Positions 46,161 through 55,009 of a DNA stretch of 64,000 bases are shown piece by piece. Each line of letters starts with the position of its first letter. The first letter of the stretch is position 1. Origin of the DNA: Hyphomicrobiales bacterium (GTDB lineage: Bacteria; Pseudomonadota; Alphaproteobacteria; Rhizobiales; Rhizobiaceae); NCBI GenBank assembly GCA_021775415.1, contig JAJFHV010000014.1:62001-126000 (forward strand). Reading direction: 5' to 3'. The position numbers and the translations under genes are program-made. The notes beneath the pieces were generated by a model. That model was not told the DNA's origin. It ran no database searches and saw only the letters and a list, made by a program, of their open reading frames with translations.

Positions 46161-47378
46161 TTGACCAAAGCCTTATTCACCAAACCCTTTACTCAGCAAG
46201 AAGCTGTACCGGATGAGGTTATCGACAGGGTAGTTGAAATCCTGAAAACCGGGAGGTTGCACCGCTATAACACGCTGAGTGATGAATTGTCTGAGGCGTC
46301 ATTGCTGGAACGCGACTATGCAGAGTATCAGGGCAGCAAATATTGCATTGCCTGCACATCGGGCGGATACGCCCTGACAGTCGCTTTGCGTTCGATCGGG
46401 CTAAAGCCGGGCGACAAGATATTGGCTAATGCTTACACACTTGCTCCTGTGCCAGGCGCAATTTACGCGGCAGGTGGGGTGCTGGTGTTTGTCGACATTG
46501 ATGATGACTGGCACACGGATATGGTTGATCTTGAAAAAAAGGCCGCAGAAAGTGATGCCAAATTCATGATGCTCTCGCATATGCGGGGTCACATCGCTGA
46601 CATGGATGCGATTGTTGCCATATGCAGTAAATACGACATCTCGCTGGTTGAAGATTGCGCTCACACGATGGGTGCACACTGGAAGGGCGCACGTTCCGGA
46701 AATTTCGGTAAAGTCGCCTGTTTTTCTGCGCAAACCTACAAGCATATCAATTCGGGAGAGGGCGGTTTGATCACCACCGACGATGAGGAAGTCGCTGCCC
46801 GAGCAATTGTGCATACGGGTTCGTATATGCTGTATCAGCGTCACGGCACTCCGCCATCAGAAGAAATGTTTCGCCGTATTCGACTGGACACACCAAACAT
46901 GTCGGGACGGATTGATAATATGCGTGCCGCGCTAATTCGCGGCCAGTTGTCAGGGCTTGAAAACAACATCCAGCGCTGGAACAGCCGCTATCGAACGTTG
47001 GAGCAGGGATTGATGGGGTCAAAGCACTTACATGTTCCTGAACGAGCCCAGCATGAAGCATTCGTTGGTTCTTCAATCCAGTTTCAGGTGCGGAATATAG
47101 AGAGCCGGAATATTCCCGAATTGGTAAGCAGATGTGCTGCCCGTGGCGTTGAGATCAAATGGTTCGGGGACGATGAACCCAAGGCATTCACAAGTCGCTA
47201 TGATTCATGGCAGTATCTGGGCGAGCAGCCCGTTTTGGCAAAGACCATGGAAGTGCTTTCAAAAACCTGCGATTTGCGGGTACCGTTGACCTTTGATGAA
47301 GCGGATTGCTCGTTAATTTTTCAAATTATTTGCGAAGAAGCTGATCTTCTGGCAGATGAATTGCGTGACGCTGGCTAG
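46161..47378 (+). CDS. DegT/DnrJ/EryC1-family PLP aminotransferase
   Basis: 405 residues. This family normally makes amino sugars. The PLP lysine is K194 in SAQTYKHINSGEGG, with VEDCAHTMGA before it. It starts at TTG 46161, 16 bp after the FAD/GcvT gene, so it is in a catabolic operon, which is unusual for this family. It could aminate or deaminate a small sulfur or amine intermediate, or serve envelope sugar synthesis; the sequence does not decide. Confidence 0.85.
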   Translation: MTKALFTKPFTQQEAVPDEVIDRVVEILKTGRLHRYNTLSDELSEASLLERDYAEYQGSKYCIACTSGGYALTVALRSIGLKPGDKILANAYTLAPVPGAIYAAGGVLVFVDIDDDWHTDMVDLEKKAAESDAKFMMLSHMRGHIADMDAIVAICSKYDISLVEDCAHTMGAHWKGARSGNFGKVACFSAQTYKHINSGEGGLITTDDEEVAARAIVHTGSYMLYQRHGTPPSEEMFRRIRLDTPNMSGRIDNMRAALIRGQLSGLENNIQRWNSRYRTLEQGLMGSKHLHVPERAQHEAFVGSSIQFQVRNIESRNIPELVSRCAARGVEIKWFGDDEPKAFTSRYDSWQYLGEQPVLAKTMEVLSKTCDLRVPLTFDEADCSLIFQIICEEADLLADELRDAG

Positions 47379-47387
47379 GCTAAATCG

Positions 47388-47418
47388 TTGGCACCAGAGC
47401 ATTTGTAATTTGGTACCA
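47388..47418 (+). promoter_or_regulatory. TauR-type direct-repeat box upstream of soeA
   Basis: TTGGCACCA (47388-47396) and TTGGTACCA (47410-47418), 22 bp apart, same orientation as soeA and 62 bp before its ATG. The stretch TGTAATTTGGT at 47404-47414 also matches the tauR box at 36400-36410 base for base, so the two promoters are clearly related. Confidence 0.78.
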
Positions 47419-47480
47419 CATTCATCTGGCAGATTGCGTTACGTGTGTGGCTAATTCGCAAATCTAGGATATCTCGACCC

Positions 47481-50348
47481 ATGAAGGTAGAAGAACGGAA
47501 TCTGGATACATCCCCCCATGTATCAGATGAGGTCCGCCAGACCACCTGTTACATGTGTGCCTGCAGATGCGGCATCAATGTGCATTTGCGCACCGGTGAA
47601 GATGGTCAACCCAAAGTCCGGTATATCGAAGGAAATCGGGATCATCCCATCAACAAAGGCGTGCTTTGTGCGAAGGGTTCCGCCGGTATCATGCAGCATT
47701 ATTCTCCTGCGCGATTGATGAAACCGATGTTGCGCACTGGCGAGCGTGGCAAGGGTGAGTTCAAGGAAATTGAATGGGACGAAGCGCTTTCAATTGCCAG
47801 CGAATGGCTTGGTGAAGTGCGGAAACGCGATCCCAGAAAACTGGCATTTTTTACCGGTCGTGACCAAAGTCAGTCGTTTACCGGATGGTGGGCGCAGGCC
47901 TTCGGCACGCCTAATTTTGCCGCTCATGGTGGTTTTTGCTCGGTCAACATGGCAGCTGGCGGCATCTATACTTTTGGTGGTGCGTTTTGGGAGTTTGGTC
48001 AGCCTGATTGGGACAAGACTGAGTTGTTCATGATCTTTGGCGTGGCTGAAGATCACGATTCCAATCCCATCAAACTCGGCCTTTCAAAATTGAAGTCCCG
48101 TGGTGTGAAGGTGATCGGCGTTAATCCGGTTCGCACCGGATACAATGCCATTGCTGACGAGTGGGTTGGGATTACGCCGGGAACTGATGGATTATTTGTT
48201 CTGTCGCTTGTGCATGAACTGTTGAAAGCAGGTTCAATCGATCTGGACTATCTGATCCGTTACACCAATGCTCCCTGGCTGGTGATTGATGATCCTAAAG
48301 CCGATGATCATGGTCTGTTTGCACGCGATCGCAAAGGCGACCCGCTGGTCATCGACCGCAAATCAGGCAAGGCTGTTTCGTCAAACAAAAAAGGTGTGAA
48401 GCCACATCTTAAGGGCGAGGTGAAGCTTGGAAAGGGTCGCACGGCACGTCCCGTATTTGAACTGTTGGCCCAAAAATATCTTTCCGAAGAATACGCACCG
48501 GAAACAATAACCGCTCAGACTGGAGTTCCCGCAGGTCAAATTCAGCGCATTGCACGTGAGCTTGCGGAAGCTGCGTTTGAAAGGGAAGTAATCGTCGAGC
48601 AGCCCTGGGTCGATATGAAAGGTGAAAAGCACGATCGGATGATCGGTCGTCCGGTTACTTTCCATGCGATGCGTGGCATCTCCGCTCACTCAAACGGCTT
48701 CCAGACCTGCCGTTCAATTCACCTTCTGCAAATCCTGCTAGGATCGATTGATTGTCCGGGCGGTTACCGTTTCAAACCACCATACCCGCGACCAGTTACC
48801 GGGCAACCCAATCCGCATGGTGGATCAAGGACGAATGAGCCGTTGGCCGGACCGCATCTGGGATTCTTGCGTGGACCGGAAAGCCTTTTGCTTGAAGATG
48901 ACGAATTAACGCCGCAACGGATAGACAAAGCATTTTCGTGGGACGCGCCAATGTCCTCCCACGGGTTGATGCATATGGTAATCTCCAACGCCCACGCGAA
49001 AGACCCTTACGGCATTGATGTGATGTTCATGTACATGGCCAACATGTCCTGGAATTCATCCATGAATTCCAAGGGTGTCATGCAGATGCTCGAGGACAAG
49101 GATGAAAACGGCGAATACATAATTCCAAAGATTATTTACTCCGATGCCTATAATTCCGAAATGGTGGCATACGCGGATCTGGTGTTGCCCGATACGACGT
49201 ATCTGGAACGGCATGATTGTATCTCCCTTCTGGATCGTCCGATTTCCGAACCGAACATGCTCGCCGACTCCATTCGCTGGCCGGTTGTTGACTCGGCGAC
49301 CCAGGCGGAAGGACGTGATGTGCGTGGCTTCCAGTCGGTGTTGCTTGATCTTGGATCGCGAATTGGGTTGCCGGGAATGAGCAATGAGGATGGCTCCCCG
49401 AAGTTCAAGGACTATGCGGATTACATGGTCAATCACATACGCAAGCCCGGTGTTGGGCCGCTGGCGGGATGGCGCGGCAAGAACGGTGACAAGGCGGGTA
49501 GGGGAGAGTCCAATCCCGACCAGATCAAACGTTATATTGAAAACGGCGGCTTCTTCGAAGCCAAGGTGCCGGACGAAGCGTTGTATTTTAAACATGCGAA
49601 CATGGCCTGGCAGAACTGGGCGATTGATATGGGGCTGCAAGACGCGCCTTATGAAAATACGTTCCAGCTTTATCTTGAACCACTGCGCAAGTTTCAACTT
49701 AGTGCGGAAGGTAAGGCAGAACCCCAACCACCGGAAACCCATCGCGATCGCATCAAAAAATGTTTTGATCCGTTACCATCTTGGTATGCGCCATTCGAAG
49801 GTAGCTTGATAAGCGACGATGAATATCCTCACCATGCGCTCACCCAGCGCCCGGCAGCAATGTATCACTCTTGGGGATCGCAAAATGCCTGGTTACGGCA
49901 AATCCATGGCACCAACCCGATGTATGTACCGGGACAAATCTGCGATTCAGAGGGCTTGCAGGATGGTGACTGGGCAATCGTCAAATCACATCATGGGGAG
50001 ATCACAGTACCGATCAAACGCATGGAAGCGGTCAATCCAAATACCATGTGGACCTGGAATGCGATCGGCAAACGGTCCGGGGCTTGGAACCTGGACCCGG
50101 ATGCACCGGAAGCCAAGAAAGGCTTTCTGCTAAACCATCTGATCCATGAGTTATTGCCGCCAAAGGGCGACGGTATGCGTTGGTCTAATTCGGACCCTAT
50201 AACCGGACAGGCTGCATGGTTTGATTTGCGCGTTAATATCAAGAAAGCACCCAATCAGGATGGACCCAGTACCCCTCAATTTCCTGAGCAGAAGAAATCG
50301 AGAAAATCACCGATCAATGTTGAATACGGCAAGGAGTGGACGAAGTGA
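47481..50348 (+). CDS. soeA: Sulfite dehydrogenase molybdopterin subunit (SoeA-type)
   Basis: 955 residues of the DMSO reductase family. The N-terminal cluster motif is CYMCACRCGINVHLRTG with the fourth ligand in GVLCAKG, typical of a [4Fe-4S] FS0 centre. Molybdopterin domains follow, with GVNPVRTGYNAIADEW, and the C-terminal domain begins near IHGTNPMYVPGQI. No Tat signal is visible, so it is cytoplasmic-facing. With the ferredoxin and NrfD/DmsC-like genes downstream and the xsc/apr context it matches SoeA, which oxidises sulfite to sulfate. Start ATG 47481, not the upstream frame at 47445. Confidence 0.85.
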   Translation: MKVEERNLDTSPHVSDEVRQTTCYMCACRCGINVHLRTGEDGQPKVRYIEGNRDHPINKGVLCAKGSAGIMQHYSPARLMKPMLRTGERGKGEFKEIEWDEALSIASEWLGEVRKRDPRKLAFFTGRDQSQSFTGWWAQAFGTPNFAAHGGFCSVNMAAGGIYTFGGAFWEFGQPDWDKTELFMIFGVAEDHDSNPIKLGLSKLKSRGVKVIGVNPVRTGYNAIADEWVGITPGTDGLFVLSLVHELLKAGSIDLDYLIRYTNAPWLVIDDPKADDHGLFARDRKGDPLVIDRKSGKAVSSNKKGVKPHLKGEVKLGKGRTARPVFELLAQKYLSEEYAPETITAQTGVPAGQIQRIARELAEAAFEREVIVEQPWVDMKGEKHDRMIGRPVTFHAMRGISAHSNGFQTCRSIHLLQILLGSIDCPGGYRFKPPYPRPVTGQPNPHGGSRTNEPLAGPHLGFLRGPESLLLEDDELTPQRIDKAFSWDAPMSSHGLMHMVISNAHAKDPYGIDVMFMYMANMSWNSSMNSKGVMQMLEDKDENGEYIIPKIIYSDAYNSEMVAYADLVLPDTTYLERHDCISLLDRPISEPNMLADSIRWPVVDSATQAEGRDVRGFQSVLLDLGSRIGLPGMSNEDGSPKFKDYADYMVNHIRKPGVGPLAGWRGKNGDKAGRGESNPDQIKRYIENGGFFEAKVPDEALYFKHANMAWQNWAIDMGLQDAPYENTFQLYLEPLRKFQLSAEGKAEPQPPETHRDRIKKCFDPLPSWYAPFEGSLISDDEYPHHALTQRPAAMYHSWGSQNAWLRQIHGTNPMYVPGQICDSEGLQDGDWAIVKSHHGEITVPIKRMEAVNPNTMWTWNAIGKRSGAWNLDPDAPEAKKGFLLNHLIHELLPPKGDGMRWSNSDPITGQAAWFDLRVNIKKAPNQDGPSTPQFPEQKKSRKSPINVEYGKEWTK

Positions 50349-50983
50349 CCTGGGAAACTTATCTAATTTATCTGACAACCGTGTTGCTGTTTTTTGCACA
50401 TCCTCCAGGTCCTAGCCAGTTGCTCTACATCTCGAATTCAATGAGGCACGGTGCTGCAAATGCAATGCCGACAGTAGCCGGTGATCTCTTTGCAAATTCA
50501 CTGCAGATTGCGATAGCTGGTTTCGGTTTGGCCGGTTTGATACATTTGTCCGGTGAGTTTTTTCAGATTTTAAAATGGTTTGGTGTCGCATATCTCATAT
50601 GGATCGGTGTCCGAACCATCTTGGACGCAGGAAAAAACCACAAAACAACGCCACCGGTTTCGCGCGGCGTCTTGTTTCGGCAGGGTTTTATCACCTCTGC
50701 TGCAAACCCATACGCCGTGGTATTTTTTGCTTCTTTGTTTCCATTGTTTATCAACCCCCATCAGGCAATTACAAGTCAGGTGCTCATTCTCGGTGTAACT
50801 TATCTCGTGATTGACGGCGCAATATTGTTGATCATGGGGTTCAGCGCCAAGAAACTGGTTACGCTTCTTGGTACCAAGTTCGCTGTTTGGACGGGCAGGA
50901 TATCAGGGGTGTTCCTGATCATCGCCGCCGCTTTGTTGTCGATGAAGGATTTTGAGCCGCAAGCTGAAGAGGCAGGCAGGTGA
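50345..50983 (+). CDS. LysE/RhtB exporter inserted between soeA and soeB
   Basis: 212 residues with six helices, including FFAHPPGPSQLLYISNSMRHGAANA and SAANPYAVVFFASLFPLFI, the LysE family PGP and NPK-like motifs. GTG 50345 was chosen since AAGGAG (50331-50336) lies 8 bp before it and the gene then overlaps soeA by 4 bp (GTGA). Its own stop overlaps soeB by 4 bp. Being coupled on both sides it must be made with the sulfite dehydrogenase, suggesting export of a related sulfur or amino compound. Confidence 0.85.
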   Translation: MTWETYLIYLTTVLLFFAHPPGPSQLLYISNSMRHGAANAMPTVAGDLFANSLQIAIAGFGLAGLIHLSGEFFQILKWFGVAYLIWIGVRTILDAGKNHKTTPPVSRGVLFRQGFITSAANPYAVVFFASLFPLFINPHQAITSQVLILGVTYLVIDGAILLIMGFSAKKLVTLLGTKFAVWTGRISGVFLIIAAALLSMKDFEPQAEEAGR

Positions 50984-51720
50984 CCTCACTCCCGCAATCA
51001 ACCAACAAGAAACTTGGACTTGTGATCGATCTCGACACCTGCGTTGGATGTCATGCCTGTGTTGTAAACTGCAAGGAATGGAACACCAGCGGCTATGGTG
51101 CGCCACTATCGGATCTGGATGCGTATGGCGCAGAACCATCCGGTTCCTGGCTCAACCGTATTCATACGTTTGAAATTACGCCAGATGATGCGCCTGCATC
51201 CATTGTGCACTTTCCAAAATCCTGCCTGCATTGTGATGATGCGCCTTGCGTGACCGTTTGCCCAACCGGCGCAAGTTACAAACGCTCGGAAGACGGGATT
51301 GTACTGGTTGAAGAAGATCGGTGCATCGGCTGTGGATTGTGTGCCTGGTCGTGTCCGTATGGTGCACGGGAAATGGACCCGGTCGAAAACGTCATGAAGA
51401 AATGCACCCTGTGTGTCGACCGCATCTACAATGAAAATCTTCCAGAAGTGGACCGGGTACCCGCATGTGTGCGGACCTGCCCGGCGGAAGCTCGCCATTT
51501 TGGAGACCTGGGCGATCCAGACTCAGATGTATCAAAACTGGTTGCGGAGCGCGGTGGATACGATTTGATGCCGGAGCAGGGCACAAGCCCGGTCAACAAA
51601 TATCTGCCACCGAGACCAAAGACCCACGGTACTGCGGACATTGTTTTCACACCAAAAGAGCCGCCGCTAAATGCCAAGGGATTCCTTGGATGGCTTGATG
51701 CGGCACTGGAAAGGCTCTGA
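50980..51720 (+). CDS. soeB: Sulfite dehydrogenase iron-sulfur subunit (SoeB-type)
   Basis: 246 residues with four ferredoxin motifs: CVGCHACVVNCKEW, CLHCDDAPCVTVCPTGA, CIGCGLCAWSCPYGA, and CTLCVDRI...CVRTCPAEA. Similar to DmsB/NrfC it links the molybdenum centre to the membrane subunit. GTG 50980 overlaps the LysE stop by 4 bp. Confidence 0.92.
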   Translation: MTSLPQSTNKKLGLVIDLDTCVGCHACVVNCKEWNTSGYGAPLSDLDAYGAEPSGSWLNRIHTFEITPDDAPASIVHFPKSCLHCDDAPCVTVCPTGASYKRSEDGIVLVEEDRCIGCGLCAWSCPYGAREMDPVENVMKKCTLCVDRIYNENLPEVDRVPACVRTCPAEARHFGDLGDPDSDVSKLVAERGGYDLMPEQGTSPVNKYLPPRPKTHGTADIVFTPKEPPLNAKGFLGWLDAALERL

Positions 51721-51721
51721 T

Positions 51722-52642
51722 ATGCATCCCGCTGTTTCAGTCATATTTTTCACGGTTAGCTCTGGAGCTGGCTTCGGATTCCTGACACTCATTGGATTGG
51801 GAGTTCCATTGCCGTCGGGATTTCTTGCAGCTTTTATTGCATCAGCGCTGGGTGTCGGATTGGCGGTTGCCGGTCTGCTCTCTTCGACCTTTCATCTGGG
51901 ACATCCAGAGCGTGCGCTTCTGGCATTTACCCAGTGGCGATCCTCATGGTTGTCGCGGGAAGGAGTATGCGCAGTTGCCACACTTTCGATATATGGCATT
52001 TACGCTTTGATCTGGATGTTTACCGGAGAGCGAATTGTATGGCTGGGTGCTTTGGTTTCAATCGGTGCCGTAGCGACCGTCTTCACAACCGCAATGATTT
52101 ACACACAACTCAAGACCGTACCGCAGTGGAATTCCTGGATGACACCGGCCTGCTATTTATTGTTTTCATTTGCATCTGGAATATTACTTGCCGCAAGTTT
52201 TGGTGAGTGGGTCGCATTCGGTGCATATCCCATTGCCTCAATTGTGCTTTCTCTGACCATCGTTGCATGGACTATGAAGTTGTTTTGGTGGCAGAACGCC
52301 AACAGAAACACTCTGCAGGCTCGTGGTTCCGATACCGGCACCGCCACCGGCCTTGGGCACATAGGCAAGGTTAAGCTGTTTGAACGACCGCATTCCGGTG
52401 AGAACTATTTAACGCGGGAAATGGTGCACAAAATTGGCCGCAAACATGCATTGAAACTGCGAGTAATCGCATTGTTTTTGGGAGCGCTGGTGCCGGTCAT
52501 AATTTGCCTGATCTTGGTTGGGTTATCGCCAAGCCCCATCTTGTTTGGTTTGGCGTTTTGTTCGTTCATGGCTGGGTTGTTTGTCGAACGCTGGCTGTTC
52601 TTTGCGGAAGCAGAACACGCCGTGTCATTGTACTACGATTAA
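51722..52642 (+). CDS. soeC: Sulfite dehydrogenase membrane subunit (SoeC/DmsC-type)
   Basis: 306 residues with 8 membrane helices and the DmsC-type start MHPAVSVIFFTVSSGAGFGFL. It passes electrons to quinone and anchors SoeAB on the cytoplasmic side. HLGHPERALLAFTQWRSSWLSREG is a conserved loop. ATG 51722 was chosen over the upstream frame at 51671 because GGAAAGG lies just before and the earlier frame overlaps soeB. It ends 9 bp from the convergent Crp gene. Confidence 0.9.
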   Translation: MHPAVSVIFFTVSSGAGFGFLTLIGLGVPLPSGFLAAFIASALGVGLAVAGLLSSTFHLGHPERALLAFTQWRSSWLSREGVCAVATLSIYGIYALIWMFTGERIVWLGALVSIGAVATVFTTAMIYTQLKTVPQWNSWMTPACYLLFSFASGILLAASFGEWVAFGAYPIASIVLSLTIVAWTMKLFWWQNANRNTLQARGSDTGTATGLGHIGKVKLFERPHSGENYLTREMVHKIGRKHALKLRVIALFLGALVPVIICLILVGLSPSPILFGLAFCSFMAGLFVERWLFFAEAEHAVSLYYD

Positions 52643-52651
52643 ACCAAGCAG

Positions 52652-53359
52652 CTATTCAGCACTCAAGCTTCCCGCATATTGGGTTAGCCCTTTGATATCC
52701 AATATGTGCAGGCAATGCTTGCCTGTTTCCACATACCCTTTTGCAGCCAGATGCCGCAATTCACGAGTGATAGCCTCGCGGTGGGTGCTCAACCGGTTTG
52801 CCAATTCCTGGTGAGTAGGGATTTCAATTGTTATCTTCTCGCCTGGAATTTTGACATTGGCTGAAGTCAGGTGAGCAAGACGCAACAACTCTTGCTGAAT
52901 CCGTTGGCGGACAGCAAATACTGAAAATTCATAAATACGCTCGGTTTGCTTTCGGCTCTTTTCTACCAGTGAGAGCAGGAGCTCAAGAGCAACTTTGCCA
53001 TCATTCTCGACTACAGAGCGAAGCATGGTTGATGACATTTTCAGCGCGTGAACATCATCGACGGCTATGACACCGGAGGATCGGGGATCATTATCAAGTG
53101 CCGCAAATTCACCGAAGAGACTACCAGGCCCAATATCGCCATAGGTGACTTCTTTGCCCTCCGGCGACAGCCCCTTGGCACGAACCGTGCCGCTGACAAT
53201 TAAATGAAAATCGGTCGAGCGATCATTCTGTTCGATGATTTGTTGATTTTTACGATAAAACACAGGTTGAGCCGCAGCGCAAAGCTCGGAAATTGTTTCC
53301 GGTTTTGCCCCCTCAAAGATATTACATGCCCTGAACTGTTGCTCGTTTACCTGAAACAT
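52652..53359 (-). CDS. Crp/Fnr-family transcriptional regulator
   Basis: 235 residues. A cyclic-nucleotide-binding-like domain (GTVRAKGLSPEGKEVTYGDIGPGSLFGEFAALD) is followed by a long dimer helix and C-terminal HTH (IPTHQELANRLSTHREAITRELRHL). The FNR-type N-terminal cysteine cluster is missing, so it is not an oxygen sensor of that kind. It lies between soeC and aprM and may react to redox or cyclic nucleotide signals to tune the sulfur genes. Confidence 0.93.
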   Translation of the reverse strand: MFQVNEQQFRACNIFEGAKPETISELCAAAQPVFYRKNQQIIEQNDRSTDFHLIVSGTVRAKGLSPEGKEVTYGDIGPGSLFGEFAALDNDPRSSGVIAVDDVHALKMSSTMLRSVVENDGKVALELLLSLVEKSRKQTERIYEFSVFAVRQRIQQELLRLAHLTSANVKIPGEKITIEIPTHQELANRLSTHREAITRELRHLAAKGYVETGKHCLHILDIKGLTQYAGSLSAE

Positions 53360-53678
53360 TTAACCAGTGGGATTTGAAAGATAATTCAACTTTTGTGAGT
53401 TTTACCACAGTTTATCTCGCGCGAATAGCTATGTTGATTCTCAACGGTTTGGGCGAATTTCACTCTTCCAGAGTAAGAAAACCGGGATAGGGACGACTTT
53501 ATCACTGCCTCGCTCAAACACCACGGAAATGACGCCGGGGATCCTACCTCAACGCCCCGAGGGTTGGATGTCAGTCGTCGCCGGCCGGTCACCAGGCTCA
53601 AGTGGGTGCTTGGGGATCGGCCACTTTTTTTCTATCAGAATGTGGGGCTTGAACATTAGCACTCAAGGCGAAACCAAA

Positions 53679-53840
53679 ATGTACCGGCCAAACAATCCTT
53701 GCGACAAACCAGCAGCATTTGTAGCGCGTTGTTTTTTGTTGAAGATCGCGTTGCCACCAGAGCCAGTTGATATTCAAGACTCCAATAATGAAAATTCCAG
53801 TAATTCAAAATTGCCTTCCAGAACCCCGGTGACGCATTAG
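53679..53840 (+). CDS. Possible 53-aa hypothetical protein
   Basis: ATG 53679 starts a 53-codon frame beginning MYRPNNPCDKPAAF. AAGG is 9-12 bp before. The peptide has one short hydrophobic stretch and an Asn/Ser-rich polar tail and ends within the CCCGGTGACG inverted repeat. No family is recognised. It may be chance. Confidence 0.25.
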   Translation: MYRPNNPCDKPAAFVARCFLLKIALPPEPVDIQDSNNENSSNSKLPSRTPVTH

Positions 53841-53876
53841 CGTTGTTTCCTTGACATCCTCCCTATCGTCACCGGG
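53825..53876. repeat. 10-bp perfect inverted repeat with 32-base loop
   Basis: CCCGGTGACG (53825-53834) and CGTCACCGGG (53867-53876) form a perfect inverted repeat. The loop contains TTGACA at 53852-53857, which might be a -35 element for an aprM promoter. It may be a regulator site, RNA stem or the scar of a small element. Confidence 0.4.
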
Positions 53877-54001
53877 CCAATCTGGATGAAATTGCGGGAC
53901 AGATTCGCATCGCGCATTGCTGCTTCAATACAAATTGGGTATCCGGAGTGAAATTATACTTCCGTGGTTTTCGCCCGGCGGTACCATTTTTCAATGTTTG
54001 A

Positions 54002-54032
54002 TGGTGCCAAGTTTCAGAAGACTTGGTGCCAA
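54002..54032 (-). promoter_or_regulatory. TauR-type direct-repeat box upstream of aprM
   Basis: TGGTGCCAA occurs at 54002-54010 and 54024-54032, exactly 22 bp apart; on the minus strand each reads TTGGCACCA. The half-sites are identical to the xsc and soeA ones, but the orientation is opposite to aprM. The box ends 91 bp before the aprM start. The same sequence can fold into a stem in RNA (with G-U pairs), so both explanations should be kept in mind. Confidence 0.72.
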
Positions 54033-54123
54033 TTTGAAAAGCCGGTGTCGTCGCATTGCTGTCATTGATCCAATCAGCTAGCGTGAGTAGGGAGTTTGAG
54101 TTCATTAGGAGGGGTTTCCAGGA

Positions 54124-54969
54124 ATGTTCACTACCAATCACTTCGCCGAACTTTCGGCGTTGATACCGTCTGCTGTCATGCAGACCTATGTTATTGTCAT
54201 GATAGCGTTGGTCGTAGGTGGCACGCTGTTTGATGTTATTCACAAACAGAGCGCCAAATACTTCTTCCAGGCGGGTCGAAAGTCAGAAAAACAGGCGACA
54301 CGGGAAGTCGCTGGTGGCGAAAAGATGTCCCTGGCAATCCAGACTGCCGCTTCTGAAGTTTTGACTTCCTCAGAATTCTGTAATCCGGGTCGGCGAATTG
54401 CCCACCTGTTGGGGATGTATGGTTTCGTAGCGTACCTCGTTGCGACCATCGTTATGGTTTTCGCCTATCCTACCTCCACCTACTCAACGCCTGCGATATG
54501 GCCTGCACTGTGGTGCATTGGTGCCTTGATGGTATGCGTTGGTGGATACTGGTTCTGGTTCTTCATACGAGTGGATGTTGCCGCCGAGGGCAATTCACCA
54601 TTCCGTCTCGTGCGCGCTGACCTGTTCATTGTTTCGCTTCTGGCAAGCGTCACCCTAGGGCTCATCTGGGCATATCTTCAGGCCAACACCAGCTCTGCAC
54701 TGACTACCGTATTTTTGGGTCTGTATCTCATCGCTACGACTGTGCTCTTTGCCGGAATTCCCTGGTCCAAGTTTTCGCACATGTTCTTCAAGCCGGCAGC
54801 GGCTTACCAAAAACGCATTGAAAATGCGAACGGTTCAAGAAGGAACCTGCCTGCCCCTGCGGACAGAACGAACCCGGAAGACAGGGACAGACACTCCATG
54901 GAGCTTTTAAAGGATGCACCCCTTAACATGGGACTGGGCATCAAGCGCGAACAACCGCGTCACTACTGA
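54124..54969 (+). CDS. aprM: APS reductase membrane anchor AprM
   Basis: 281 residues with five or so membrane helices, a hydrophilic loop after the first (SAKYFFQAGRKSEKQATREVAGG) and a charged C-terminal tail. It is directly upstream of aprBA, the arrangement known for AprM in sulfur oxidisers, where it probably links APS reductase electrons to the quinone pool (as QmoABC does elsewhere). GSR/AEFC-type heme or FeS sites are not obvious. ATG 54124 has AGGAGG at 54107-54112 region (AGGAGGGG) upstream. Confidence 0.82.
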   Translation: MFTTNHFAELSALIPSAVMQTYVIVMIALVVGGTLFDVIHKQSAKYFFQAGRKSEKQATREVAGGEKMSLAIQTAASEVLTSSEFCNPGRRIAHLLGMYGFVAYLVATIVMVFAYPTSTYSTPAIWPALWCIGALMVCVGGYWFWFFIRVDVAAEGNSPFRLVRADLFIVSLLASVTLGLIWAYLQANTSSALTTVFLGLYLIATTVLFAGIPWSKFSHMFFKPAAAYQKRIENANGSRRNLPAPADRTNPEDRDRHSMELLKDAPLNMGLGIKREQPRHY

Positions 54970-55009
54970 GCGAACACCTGAATTTACACCAAATTGTAAG
55001 GAACCTACG

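Larger units (their letters stand above)
53360..54123. other. Long gap upstream of aprM with inverted repeats and possible gene remnants
   Basis: No convincing full gene is seen. A stop-free frame on the plus strand from 53480 to 53659 has protein-like composition (ends RLKWVLGDRPLFFYQ then VGLEH, TAG) but no start, so it could be a decayed gene. The region also contains AATGACGCCGGGG (53528-53540), which is repeated before sat, a 10-bp inverted repeat at 53825-53876 and the direct-repeat box at 54002-54032. Confidence 0.5.

Noticed and set aside
53869-54243. Minus-strand 124-aa ORF overlapping aprM start
   Set aside because: No family features or ribosome-binding site; it overlaps aprM antisense and the repeat box, so it is taken as a shadow.
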